Shown piece after piece: positions 1 through 8,635 of a stretch of DNA of 55,856 nucleotides. The position numbers and the translations under genes are program-made. Origin of the DNA: an uncultured Fibrobacter sp. (lineage in GTDB: Bacteria > Fibrobacterota > Fibrobacteria > Fibrobacterales > Fibrobacteraceae); NCBI GenBank assembly GCA_934700345.1, contig CAKUXP010000022.1, positions 1 through 55,856 on the forward strand. The letters run 5' to 3'. Position 1 is the first letter of the stretch; the number at the start of each line of letters is the position of its first letter. The notes under the pieces are model-generated. The model ran no database searches and was not told the origin of the DNA. It worked only from the letters and a program-made list of their open reading frames with translations.

Positions 1-613
1 ATGCAGGGCTGCCGCCACCGAAGTACAACTCCTTTTTTAGGTTCTTTTAACCGAAAGAAATTTTTACCTGCTTTTGGAATAAAATGTCTTGGGTATCTCA
101 AACGGGCTGGAACCCTTGCAAATTGCAGGGCTGTGGCCATAATGGGTAAAATTTGCCTTTTTTTGTGATTTAAAAACCGAGTTGCAAAGAAAGGCGTTTC
201 ACTGTCTCCAGAGATGTAACATCGGCATTATGTTCTAAAATTTTTAAGCTATTTTCTTTTTTTGTTTCGTTGTGACCCTTTCAATATGCAAGTATTCTAG
301 TTTTTGCAACTTTATACGAACATGCTTGGCAACGGCGTAGGGCATTTCCGGCTAAAATTATAAATGACGCTTGTCGCCGGACGCTGAGGCTATTGAGCAG
401 GGCTTAAAAAATGTTTAATGTTAGCGATAGAAATCGTTTGACGTTGAACTTCAAATTTAGATGCCAAAATGAAGCCTTAGCTAAAAAATAGATTACGATT
501 CGGAAAAATTAATTACATTTAGAGAAGATGGTTAAAAAAGTCGGCAATTTAGATGTAGTCGGTTGCCTTGAAAATAGAGGCGGTTGTTTCGCTTTTGTGC
601 AAAAAGCGCTAAA

Positions 614-629
614 TTGGCATGACTTTTGC
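614..629 (+). promoter_or_regulatory. Sigma54-type -24/-12 promoter candidate
   Basis: The sequence TTGGCATGACTTTTGC has the GG and GC dinucleotides exactly 10 bases apart (616-617 and 628-629), and matches the TGGCAC-N5-TTGC consensus at all but one conserved base. A start site would fall near 640, at the base of a CTGCTC/GAGCAG hairpin (639-654) and about 130 bases before the gene at 771. A sigma54 gene or activator is not in this window, so the call rests on the motif alone. Confidence 0.5.
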
Positions 630-696
630 GAGGGTGGGCTGCTCGTCTGAGCAGTTCTGCTTTGATTCACTAAAAAATTCTCTAGACTTTTTTGTT

Positions 697-730
697 CTCC
701 GGGCGAAGATTCGCCATGACGGAGGTTTTT
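697..730 (+). terminator. Terminator-like hairpin in the leader of the gene at 771
   Basis: CTCCG (697-701) pairs with CGGAG (720-724) around an inner GGCGA/TCGCC stem, and a run of five T follows (726-730). It has the shape of an intrinsic terminator but lies upstream of a gene, so it could end a short RNA begun at the 614-629 promoter or act as an attenuator. Confidence 0.45.
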
Positions 731-770
731 GTGCTTTGGATTTTTTCATCCATTCCATTAAGGAGTATCT

Positions 771-1661
771 ATGCTTCAAGAACCTAAACTTCAAATGATT
801 CAATTTCCCCATCCAATTCCGGAAGATAGCGCCGACATAAGAGGTGTCAAGCCTTGGAATCGAAGCGCTCATCAAAGAAATTTTATCGTTTCGCCGGGTG
901 AGGCGATTGTCGCGAAGGGTGCCGAGCCAAAACGCTTTGAAAATATTTCCTTTTGGGGCGAATGGGAACCCGAAGCCAAAATTGTGGGGCATTTTTATAA
1001 ATCCGATTCTCCGATTACGCCGAGGCGGTTGATTGCGCCTTTGTTCCCGAAGAATATGCCGCCGCAGCCTAGCGGAGATAAGTGCTGCGGGAATACCGAT
1101 CCGTTTGTCTTTGGGGAACATTTTAAATATTCGAATTGCCTGCAGTATTTCAAAGGTCGCCCGAATCGCCTGCAATATCTTTCGGCGGGTTCGCTAATTC
1201 TATTTGGCGGAATTCGTCAAGGTGATTTTTGGCTCGATACCGTGTTTGTCGTAAAAGACGGGTTGAAATATAAGGGTTGCGATTGCCAAAATCAAGAGAT
1301 GCAAGCCTTTTTGGGGGCGGATTATCCGTTCTTTCATGCGGCGACGCTGAAGCCGATAGCTGCATCTTCTGAGATGCAGGAGCGTCATTATACGCTTTAT
1401 CATGGGCAGAATTGGTGGGAAAATCAAAATTATTTTTCGTTCGTTCCTTGCGATGTAAACGAGAGAGCCTTTTCCAAGGTTCGGCTGACTTCGGAAATGA
1501 TCCAAAATTTGGGTAAAGGGACCTTAACTTTCAAAGTTTTGGGAGAATACGAAGAGCCTAACCCGACACCGCAAGCGGTCTGGGAAAAAATTGTGGATGA
1601 GGTCTTTGCTCAAGGATTTTCTCTGGGTGTACGGTTTGACAACGTTTTGTCGGATGCTTAA
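771..1661 (+). CDS. Conserved-looking protein of unknown function
   Basis: A 296-residue soluble protein that I do not recognise with confidence. The ATG at 771 has an AAGGAG ribosome binding site six bases upstream. There is no signal peptide or membrane segment. Blocks that look conserved are FWGEWEPEAKI, NTDPFVFGEHFKYSNC and AGSLILFGG, with a Cys pair (KCC) near residue 105 and a CDC motif near 165. The mix of aromatic and Gly-rich short blocks hints at an all-beta enzyme or binding fold, but this is only an impression. The next gene starts 11 bases downstream with its own AAGGAGG site, so the two probably share a transcript that may be driven by the sigma54-like promoter at 614-629. Confidence 0.75.
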   Translation: MLQEPKLQMIQFPHPIPEDSADIRGVKPWNRSAHQRNFIVSPGEAIVAKGAEPKRFENISFWGEWEPEAKIVGHFYKSDSPITPRRLIAPLFPKNMPPQPSGDKCCGNTDPFVFGEHFKYSNCLQYFKGRPNRLQYLSAGSLILFGGIRQGDFWLDTVFVVKDGLKYKGCDCQNQEMQAFLGADYPFFHAATLKPIAASSEMQERHYTLYHGQNWWENQNYFSFVPCDVNERAFSKVRLTSEMIQNLGKGTLTFKVLGEYEEPNPTPQAVWEKIVDEVFAQGFSLGVRFDNVLSDA

Positions 1662-1672
1662 GGAGGCGAATC

Positions 1673-3505
1673 ATGAAAATTTCGAAGAAAAAGATTGTGT
1701 GCGCATTGGCCGTTTTGTTTGCGTTTTTCTTTGCCGCTTGTAGCGACGATTCCGGTTCCGGAACGGGCGCAGGCTTTGCATCCGAAGAGGACGATCCGTC
1801 GTCTTATATTGCCGAAAAAATCGTTCCCATCAAGAATAAGACCATCAGCGGTTGCGGTTACGCGAGTGTTGGCTCGATTGTGTGACTATGAGCTGGAACT
1901 CGACGGCAAGACCTTTGCGCAGACGGGCAAGAGTTTTACGGGAAAGGTGGTGAACTATTTAGGCGAGTTTAAGATACCGAACGTGTCGCTGAAGAGCCAG
2001 TATGCCCTGCTCAAGGCGACTCCTCTAAGTGGCAATGGGGTGACGCTGACCGCAGTAACGGATTTGAGCAAACGCGAAAATGTAAACGTGAATATTTTGA
2101 CGCACCTGGAATACGACCGCGTGCAAGCTCTGCTCGGCAAGGGGATGAACTTTACCTCTGCCAAGAAACAGGCAGGGCGCGAGGTACTGGCCGCTTTTGG
2201 AATTGGGCTTGAAGAAAACGTCGCCGCGGAAGACCTGGTCTGGTTCGGGAAAAGCTATGCCGATACGGCCCTTGAGGCGATTGGGAAGCTCTTGAGCACC
2301 GGGGAGGAAGAGGGTACACATCGAGACGCGGCGGATTTTGGTAGGTTGCTGGCGGAAATCGCCATTTCGATAGAGAAAAATGGGACATGGGGAGGGAGCG
2401 TGTCTGTAGCAGAAAGAATTGAAAATATTATGAAGAATTACTGGAATATATGGTGGAATGATGATCAGTGTTATTTTCGGCGTAGCTATGATGGTTACTC
2501 TGATTCTCGCAAGGTCTCTCTTCCTCCAGAAGCAAACATCTTGTACCAAATTTATGTTGCGTGGACTTCTACTGGGCAATTTTGTACACCTGCATTAGAT
2601 GGAGAAGTTTTTGAGAAAAATTTTGAACTTTATGACGGGGGGGACGTAAGGTATATGTATTTTTGCAATGATGGTAAGTGGCGCTTTATTGGGAGGACGG
2701 TTCGTTACTCTGACTACTCTGACGGGTGGGATACTACTAACGTATGGTGCGATAATTTCATTGAAGATTTCAGCAGAGGCAAGGATGGTGAAATCAGAAA
2801 AGGTGATATAACCGATCTTGATTATAAATATGATGAGAAAATGGGAAAATGGCGAAGAATAGATTCGAGGGATACTTTATTTTCTACCGTGTGCACCTTA
2901 AACCATGTCGGTGAATTAATAGAAAATGTTGTTGGTACGGTAAGCTATGTTTGCGATGAAAACGGCTGGCGCCAAATAGCTGTAGCGGAAGAAAATTTTG
3001 GAGCAACGTGTACCGATAAAAATAGAGGGTTATGCAAGCAATTTAGCGATTCCGTTTTTTGTTGCGACTCGAGCGGTTGGCGAAAAGTGGATCATGCTTA
3101 TGAAGAGGATGTGTTGGAAATTTGTACTTTGGACAAGCGTGGAAAAATAACGAAGGGTTTGAGCGGAGTAAGCTATATATGTGGCGGTACTTATGATGAA
3201 CCTTCTTGTGTTGATATTTTTGGAATTGATACTTGTGATTATTTTTTTCAGTGGAGGCATGTCTCTAAATTTGATTCTTTGATTTTTCTCCTTGTGCGGG
3301 GATTAAACGCCTCTCCTGTATGATAGGCAAGAATGTAGATTTGCTATGTTTGTACTCAATATGGGTTGCTCGTGGATGTGTTGGTATCAGTACCGCTGAT
3401 TCACTTAAACTCATTGATTATAGAAAATCTGGAGATATTTCCAATCTCATTTTTGGCACGGATTGTGATAGGATGGATGTTGAAGAATGTCCTATAGAAA
3501 TCTGA
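1673..3505 (+). pseudogene. Fibrobacter-type Cys-rich lipoprotein, broken by two frameshifts
   Basis: The first frame (1673-1885) encodes a lipoprotein signal peptide with the lipobox FAAC, then an Asp/Ser linker. It stops at 1885, but the family signature continues at once in another frame (DYELELDGKTFAQTGKSF, then SQYALLKAT, NILTHLEYDR). Removing one base in the GTGTG at about 1875-1885 would join them. That second frame runs to 3323 and contains Cys-rich repeats of the type C-x8-C...GW. A repeat is cut at the T run 3283-3287 and resumes in a third frame to 3505, where CAGIKRLSC...C...W keeps the Cys/Trp spacing of CTDKNRGLC...CC...W exactly. In such lipoproteins the N-terminal part is a surface carboxypeptidase-regulatory-like or adhesive domain, but no function is proven. 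Either the gene has decayed or the assembly carries two indels. Confidence 0.75.
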
Positions 3506-3525
3506 CCTAAGTTTCTAGCCCCCCA

Positions 3526-3560
3526 GGGAAAGAGCCTTTACGAACCGCTCTTTCCCTTTT
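3526..3560 (+). terminator. Intrinsic terminator between the lipoprotein gene and rarA
   Basis: GGGAAAGAGC (3526-3535) pairs perfectly with GCTCTTTCCC (3547-3556), followed by TTTT. The hairpin overlaps the last codons of the convergent rarA gene. Confidence 0.8.
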
Positions 3561-4842
3561 CCTTTTTAATCGCTTTCAGTTCCTGCAGGCGGTCGGCGAG
3601 CTTTTTTTCCCGGCCATATTCGGTCGGGGTGTAGATTTCGGTTCCGGCGAGTTCTTTCGGGAGATGTTCCTGCGCGGAATAGGCGCCGGGGCTGTCGTGG
3701 TCGTAGCGGTAGCCGTTTCCGTAGCCGAGCTGTTCCCCGACCTTTGTCACGGAATTTCGGAACGCCTTTGGTACGGGGAGCGTCCCTGTCCGCTTGATAA
3801 TTGCGTCCGCTTTCATTCCGGCGAGTTCCACGCTGTTGCTTTTCGGGGCGAGCGAAAGGTAAATGGCCACTTCGTCTAATCCGATAAGGCCTTCGGGAAC
3901 GCCCATAAAATCGAAAGCTTCCCGTGCCGCTGTCGCGAGCAGGAGCGCATTCGGGTCGGCAAGTCCAATGTCTTCCATCGCCATCCGAATCAGCCTCCGG
4001 AGAATGAACCGCGGATCTTCGCCGCCCTGGAGCATCCGATGCAGCCAATAGACCGCCGCGTCGGGGTCGCTTCCGCGGATGGACTTGTGCAGTGCGGAAA
4101 TCAGGTTGTAATGTTCCTCGCTCGATTTGTCGTAGCGGAGCGGCTTCTTGAACTGGATTTCTTCGAGGAGCGCGTTGTCGATCGTATGCCGGTCGCCTAG
4201 GTTCTTGGCAATCCATTCAATTTGGTTCAAGAGGAATCGGGCGTCGCCGTCGGCTTGCGAAACGAGCTTCTGGAGCGTTTCTTCGGAAATTTCGACGTCC
4301 CGGAGCAGGAGCCCGCGGGGATGTTCCTTGAGCGCGAGCCTTGCAAGGCGGGACAGGTCTTCGGGCGAAAGCGGCGCAAACAGGATGAGCTGGCAGCGGG
4401 AAAGGAGCGCGGAATTGACTTCAAATCCCGGATTTTCCGTCGTCGCGCCGATAAGCGTGACCGTTCCGTCTTCGACCGCCTTGAGAAGCGCATCCTGCTG
4501 GCTCTTGTTGAATCGGTGGATCTCGTCGATGAAGAGGATCGTGCCGCGGCCCAAATCCTCGTAGGTTTTCGCTTCGGAAAGGACCGACTTGATTTCCTTG
4601 ACGCCGCATTCCACGGCGGAGAGGGCGACAAAGCGTTTTTTCGTGTGCAGGCGGATGACGTTTGCGAGGCTTGTCTTGCCGCAGCCCGGAGGTCCCCAGA
4701 AAATCATGCTGGGAACGTTGTCGCTTTCGATGCTCTGGCGGAGCATGCTGCGGTCGCCGAGTATCTTGTTCTGCCCCAGGAATTCTTCGAGGGTCGTGGG
4801 GCGGAGCCTTTCGGCAAGCGGTTTTGCGGTGAATTCGGTCAT
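3538..4842 (-). CDS. rarA: Replication-associated recombination protein A (AAA+ ATPase)
   Basis: A 434-residue clamp-loader-like ATPase of the RarA/MgsA/WRNIP1 family, which acts at stalled replication forks. Visible motifs are Walker A GPPGCGKTS (50-58), Walker B ILFIDEIHRF (102-111), sensor 1 IGATTENP (131-138), and the C-terminal helical half with LHRMLQGGEDPRFILRRLIR and a YGNGYRYDHD block typical of the family. Length is normal. The ATG at 4842 has a TATTAT box about ten bases upstream and no clear ribosome binding site, so the transcript may have a very short leader. It is divergent from the nuo operon and convergent with the lipoprotein gene. Confidence 0.95.
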   Translation of the reverse strand: MTEFTAKPLAERLRPTTLEEFLGQNKILGDRSMLRQSIESDNVPSMIFWGPPGCGKTSLANVIRLHTKKRFVALSAVECGVKEIKSVLSEAKTYEDLGRGTILFIDEIHRFNKSQQDALLKAVEDGTVTLIGATTENPGFEVNSALLSRCQLILFAPLSPEDLSRLARLALKEHPRGLLLRDVEISEETLQKLVSQADGDARFLLNQIEWIAKNLGDRHTIDNALLEEIQFKKPLRYDKSSEEHYNLISALHKSIRGSDPDAAVYWLHRMLQGGEDPRFILRRLIRMAMEDIGLADPNALLLATAAREAFDFMGVPEGLIGLDEVAIYLSLAPKSNSVELAGMKADAIIKRTGTLPVPKAFRNSVTKVGEQLGYGNGYRYDHDSPGAYSAQEHLPKELAGTEIYTPTEYGREKKLADRLQELKAIKKEKGKSGS

Positions 4843-5069
4843 TTCTGTAGGATAATATAGCTTCTGTTTTTCGCCGCTGCCGGTGATGGTTCGAACTTGC
4901 GGTCGGTGAAGATTTTTGCTTCATATCCTACTAAAATGCTGAACGATTGAAACGATTTTTCGGGAAGTTTTGGGAAAAATCTTTCATTTTTGTGCTTTTG
5001 CCGTCCGATGTGTGCAAGCCCGGATTCTTATTTCTATCTTTTGCCGTGACATTTACGAGGTATCGTTCT

Positions 5070-5711
5070 ATGGCAGTCGAAGCCCAAGAAGCCAGTTTTT
5101 TTACAACGAAACTTGACTTCATCGTCAACTGGGGACGAAAAAATTCCCTGTGGCCGTTTCCCTATGGCACGGCTTGTTGCGCGATTGAATTCATGAGCAC
5201 GGAAACAAGTCCCTACGACCTTTCGCGTATCGGTTCCGAATATGTCCGCTTTACGCCGCGCCAGTCCGATGTTTTGGCGGTTCAGGGGACAATTACCTAC
5301 AAGCAGGCCCCGATTCTCAAGCGTATCTACGAGCAAATCGCCGAGCCGAAATGGGTTATCGCGATGGGAGCGTGTGCGACTTCCGGCGGCGTCTATGACT
5401 GCTACTGCACGGTGCCGGGAATCGACAACATCATCCCGGTGGATGTCTATATCGGCGGTTGCCCGAGCCGTCCCGAAGCCTTCTTCGATGCGATGTTCGA
5501 AATCCAGAAGAAACTTTCCGACGAATCCTACATGAAGGAGCGGAAGGAACGCATCCGGGAACAGGTGGAGCTTTTGCGGGCGAAGACCGCCGAGGCGAAG
5601 CGCGAGCTTGCCGAGTATTCCCGCGAAAAGGCCGAAGAAATCAAGGAAAAGGCGAATCATCTCAAGGATTCCGTTATCCGCAAGGCTGAATTTTGGAAGG
5701 AGAATCCGTAA
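5070..5711 (+). CDS. nuoB: NADH-quinone oxidoreductase subunit B
   Basis: NuoB/PSST carries the terminal 4Fe-4S cluster N2 that hands electrons to quinone. The four ligands are visible: adjacent Cys36-Cys37 (GTACCAIEF), Cys102 (GACATSGGVYD) and Cys131 (GGCPSRPEAF). I chose the ATG at 5070 because a GAGG site lies nine bases upstream; an in-frame ATG at 4947 would add 41 residues unlike the family. The last 60 residues are a charged, coiled-coil-like tail rich in Glu/Lys that is longer than usual. This is the first gene of the operon: nuoA, which normally precedes it, is absent. A CTATCTTT box at 5034-5041 may be its -10 element. Confidence 0.95.
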   Translation: MAVEAQEASFFTTKLDFIVNWGRKNSLWPFPYGTACCAIEFMSTETSPYDLSRIGSEYVRFTPRQSDVLAVQGTITYKQAPILKRIYEQIAEPKWVIAMGACATSGGVYDCYCTVPGIDNIIPVDVYIGGCPSRPEAFFDAMFEIQKKLSDESYMKERKERIREQVELLRAKTAEAKRELAEYSREKAEEIKEKANHLKDSVIRKAEFWKENP

Positions 5712-6361
5712 TGGTCGCGTCCGATAATGTGAAGGAACCGATTGTCGCTACCCCGGAAGCGCGCAAGGCTTTTGAAGAATCCGTCTTGAAAAAGCTCGAA
5801 AAGTGGGGCGTATCCCGCTCCGAAAAAAATCCGTGGGGACTTACCGTCGTCGTTGGGCGTGAAAATTTGCATGAGGCCGTCGCGTTTATCCGGGACGATC
5901 TGAAGCTCGACATGCTTCTCGATATCGTCGGAGTGGATTATCTCGGGATGAAGGATTACGCCGGACCTCGGTTTGCGGTCGAGTATGTCTTGAAGAGCGT
6001 CTATGAGCCGTCTAGGCGTCTGGTGGTGAAGGTTCTCGCCGAAGAAGCCGACCTGAACGTTCCGACGATTTCGGACCTGTATCCGATTGCGAACTGGCAG
6101 GAACGCGAAGTCTATGACCAGTTCGGGGTGAATTTTGTCGGCCACCCGGACCTTCGCCGCTTGCTGAACCACGTGGAATTTGTCGGTCACCCGCTGCGGA
6201 AGGATTATCCGGCACACCGCCGCCAGTGGCTTTCGACGAACGATTATCTGTATCCGGCGCTTGAAAAGCGTCTGGAATCCAAGGGCTACCGCATTCTGGA
6301 ACGCCCGAAGGAAATCTTGCCGAACGAAGTTGAATATTTGACAGGGAGCATCAGAAAATGA
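5711..6361 (+). CDS. nuoC: NADH-quinone oxidoreductase subunit C
   Basis: NuoC (30-kDa subunit) is a peripheral-arm subunit packed against NuoD. The family signature ANWQEREVYDQFGVNF...HPDLRRLL...HPLRKDYP is present in the C-terminal half. The ATG at 5711 overlaps the nuoB stop codon by one base and has AAGGAG eight bases upstream; an alternative ATG at 5693 would overlap that site. The protein is 216 residues and is not fused to NuoD, unlike in enterobacteria. Confidence 0.95.
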   Translation: MVASDNVKEPIVATPEARKAFEESVLKKLEKWGVSRSEKNPWGLTVVVGRENLHEAVAFIRDDLKLDMLLDIVGVDYLGMKDYAGPRFAVEYVLKSVYEPSRRLVVKVLAEEADLNVPTISDLYPIANWQEREVYDQFGVNFVGHPDLRRLLNHVEFVGHPLRKDYPAHRRQWLSTNDYLYPALEKRLESKGYRILERPKEILPNEVEYLTGSIRK

Positions 6362-7551
6362 AGGTTCTCACTCCTGAAGGCGAAGAAAAAAACTTGATGG
6401 TGCTGAACATCGGTCCGTCGCACGGTGCGACGCATGGATGCTTGCGCTACATTACGGCTCTCGACGGCGAAAACATTGCGGCTTCTGTCGGTGAAATCGG
6501 CTATCTGCACCGCGGGTTCGAGAAGATGGCGGAACGCGGAACGTGGCAGCAGGTCTTGCCGCTCACCGACCGTCTGGACTACTGCTCGGCGATGATGAAC
6601 AATTTCGCCTACTGTCGTGCCGCGGAACAGATGCTCGGCATCGAAATCCCGGAACGCGCCAAGGTTCTCCGCGTCATCGTGAACGAACTTTCCCGCATCG
6701 CGGACCATTTCATCTGTGTCGCAGCCGCTGCGCAGGACCTCGGTTCGACGACCGGTTTTTTTTACCTGTTCGATTCCCGCGAAATGACGATGCGCATCTG
6801 GGAAAAGCTGACCGGGGCGCGCCTCACGAACAGCTACGGGCGAATTGGCGGGCTCTACCGCGACACATACGAAGGCTTTGAAGAGGATGTCCTCGCCGTC
6901 TGCAAGCAGGTCGAAAAGAACCTGAAGGACGTTCATGCATGCTTTGACCGGAACCGCATTTTCCTTGATCGTACGGTCGATGTGGCAAAGATCTCCGGCG
7001 AACGGGCGATAGCCTGGGGCTGGACGGGTCCTTGCCTCCGCGCGACGGGCGTGGCGAGCGATCTGCGAAAGGACGAACCGTACTGGGATTATGAAACTTA
7101 CGACTGGAACGTGGTGACGGGAACCCACGGAGATGTCTTTGACAGGCTTATGGTGCGCCTTGCCGAAGCGGAAGAATCCGTGAAGATTATCCGCCAGGCG
7201 TTGAAGCGGCTTGCGCCGGGACCGGTGAGCGTCGAGGATCCCCGCATCCGCATACCGTCGCACGAACGCGTCTATCAGGATATGGAAGCCTTGGCGGGAA
7301 GGTTCAAGAGCGTCTTCGAAGGCATCCGGATTCCTGCGGGCGAGTATTATTCCGGCTCCGAGACGGCGAACGGGGAACTCGGCTTTACGCTGGTTTCCGA
7401 CGGCTCCGGTCATCCGTGGCGGGTCAAGGTCCGTCCACCCTGCTTTACGCAGTTTGCGGCTTTCCACGAACTGGTCGAAGGCGGTATGATTGCGGATTCC
7501 ATCGCTTGCCTGTCGAGCATCAACATTATCGCGGGAGAATTGGACAGATGA
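6358..7551 (+). CDS. nuoD: NADH-quinone oxidoreductase subunit D
   Basis: NuoD (49-kDa subunit) forms the quinone-binding cavity with NuoB and derives from the large subunit of NiFe hydrogenases. The 397-residue protein shows NIGPSHGATHG near the N-terminus, GYLHRGFEK, the long LGSTTGFFYLFDSREM block, and the C-terminal DPSF-like ending replaced here by ACLSSINIIAGELDR. The ATG overlaps the nuoC stop (ATGA) and follows a GGGAG site. Length is normal for the family. Confidence 0.96.
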   Translation: MKVLTPEGEEKNLMVLNIGPSHGATHGCLRYITALDGENIAASVGEIGYLHRGFEKMAERGTWQQVLPLTDRLDYCSAMMNNFAYCRAAEQMLGIEIPERAKVLRVIVNELSRIADHFICVAAAAQDLGSTTGFFYLFDSREMTMRIWEKLTGARLTNSYGRIGGLYRDTYEGFEEDVLAVCKQVEKNLKDVHACFDRNRIFLDRTVDVAKISGERAIAWGWTGPCLRATGVASDLRKDEPYWDYETYDWNVVTGTHGDVFDRLMVRLAEAEESVKIIRQALKRLAPGPVSVEDPRIRIPSHERVYQDMEALAGRFKSVFEGIRIPAGEYYSGSETANGELGFTLVSDGSGHPWRVKVRPPCFTQFAAFHELVEGGMIADSIACLSSINIIAGELDR

Positions 7552-8633
7552 GTCACGTTAAAGGCGCCTTTCACGACGTTGCCAATAATACGCTTGCCTA
7601 TACCCACGGCCCGATCCCTGTTGAGACATTGCCGTCTCCTGCCGACCAGTTTGGGCATGCGAACCCGATTCAAACGCAGCCTTCCTGGGGAGAAATTGCT
7701 CCGCTTCTGGAAACTCCTGCCATCAAGGAACGCGTCTCGGATTTGCTTTCCCGCTATCCGGTAGGGCAGGGCGCGCTTCTCGAAGTCCTCTGGCTTGCGC
7801 AGGACGCTATCGGCTGGCTTCCGAACGAGGCGATTCGCTGGGCGGCGGATGTCTGCGGATGTTCCGCGGCGCACGCTTACGGCGTTTCGACGTTCTACAC
7901 GATGTACAAGCATGTTCCGACCGGAAGGTTCCTCCTCCAGTTCTGCCACAATATCAGCTGTCACTTGCGCGGCGCTCCGAGTATTCTCGAATATGCGAAA
8001 AAGTCGTTGAATATCCAGAGTGGGGAAACGACTCCCGACGGTCTCTTTACGATTGTCGAAGTGGAATGCTTGGCCGCTTGCGGTAACGCTCCGGCGATGC
8101 TCGTCAATGACGACTATGCGACGGACGTGGAAAACGGCGAACTGGTCATGAAGCCCGGTGTGGGACTCACGCCCGAACGCTTCGACAAGATTCTCAAGTG
8201 GTGCTACGCCCGCGAGGAAAAGTTCCCCGGGAAAGAGCCTCCGCGCGAAGTTCTCGGCGGCATGGTGAAAGGTCACGGCGGGCACGCTGGTGCTCCCGGT
8301 GCCACGGCGAAACCCCAGGTCTCCGATTACGCTCCGCCGTCTCCGGTCTTGAACGTTGTCGCCCTTGTCGATGCGAACGGTGCGACGCTCACCTGGAAAG
8401 GCGCTCCGGAATTTACGGAACTGACCGTCGAAAAGAATGTCGGCGGAAAATGGTCCGAAGTCGGAAAGCCCGGAGTGAAGGATAAGCAGTTTATCGATTC
8501 CGAAGGACATGTCGGGGATGAATACCGGATGATTGCGGTGAGCGGAACTCGTACGGCGAAGCCCTCCCGCGTTTCGGTCGCCAAGGCTGCGCCTCCTCCC
8601 GAAGATCCTGCAACGCCGAAGAAGGTTGGTTGA
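7548..8633 (+). CDS. nuoE: NADH-quinone oxidoreductase subunit E with a fibronectin-III-like C-terminal extension
   Basis: Residues 50-225 are a normal NuoE: a helical bundle and a thioredoxin-like 2Fe-2S domain with ligands Cys133, Cys138 (CHNISC) and Cys174, Cys178 (CLAAC), cluster N1a. NuoE normally ends there at 160-180 residues, but this protein has 361. After a Gly/His/Ala linker (240-255), residues 265-345 read like a fibronectin type III domain (PVLNVVALVDANGATLTW ... ELTVEKNVGGKW ... GDEYRMIAVSG), followed by a Pro-rich tail. The ATG at 7548 overlaps the nuoD stop; the in-frame upstream start at 7416 lies inside nuoD. The extra domain would sit on the NADH-dehydrogenase tip in the cytoplasm. 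Confidence 0.92.
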   Translation: MSHVKGAFHDVANNTLAYTHGPIPVETLPSPADQFGHANPIQTQPSWGEIAPLLETPAIKERVSDLLSRYPVGQGALLEVLWLAQDAIGWLPNEAIRWAADVCGCSAAHAYGVSTFYTMYKHVPTGRFLLQFCHNISCHLRGAPSILEYAKKSLNIQSGETTPDGLFTIVEVECLAACGNAPAMLVNDDYATDVENGELVMKPGVGLTPERFDKILKWCYAREEKFPGKEPPREVLGGMVKGHGGHAGAPGATAKPQVSDYAPPSPVLNVVALVDANGATLTWKGAPEFTELTVEKNVGGKWSEVGKPGVKDKQFIDSEGHVGDEYRMIAVSGTRTAKPSRVSVAKAAPPPEDPATPKKVG

Positions 8634-8635
8634 TC

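Larger units (their letters stand above)
1..770. other. AT-rich leader region without a convincing gene
   Basis: No long open frame with a ribosome binding site is visible in these 770 bases. The first 600 bases are AT-rich with many stops in all frames. Bases 600-770 hold a sigma54-like promoter, two hairpins and the ribosome binding site of the gene that starts at 771. The long minus-strand open frame that begins here runs antisense through the gene at 771 and looks like a shadow. I cannot tell whether the first bases are the 3' flank of a gene further left. Confidence 0.6.

Noticed and set aside
609..1175. Minus-strand open frame of 188 codons
   Set aside because: It is antisense to the gene at 771, lacks a ribosome binding site and reads as a low-complexity basic protein.
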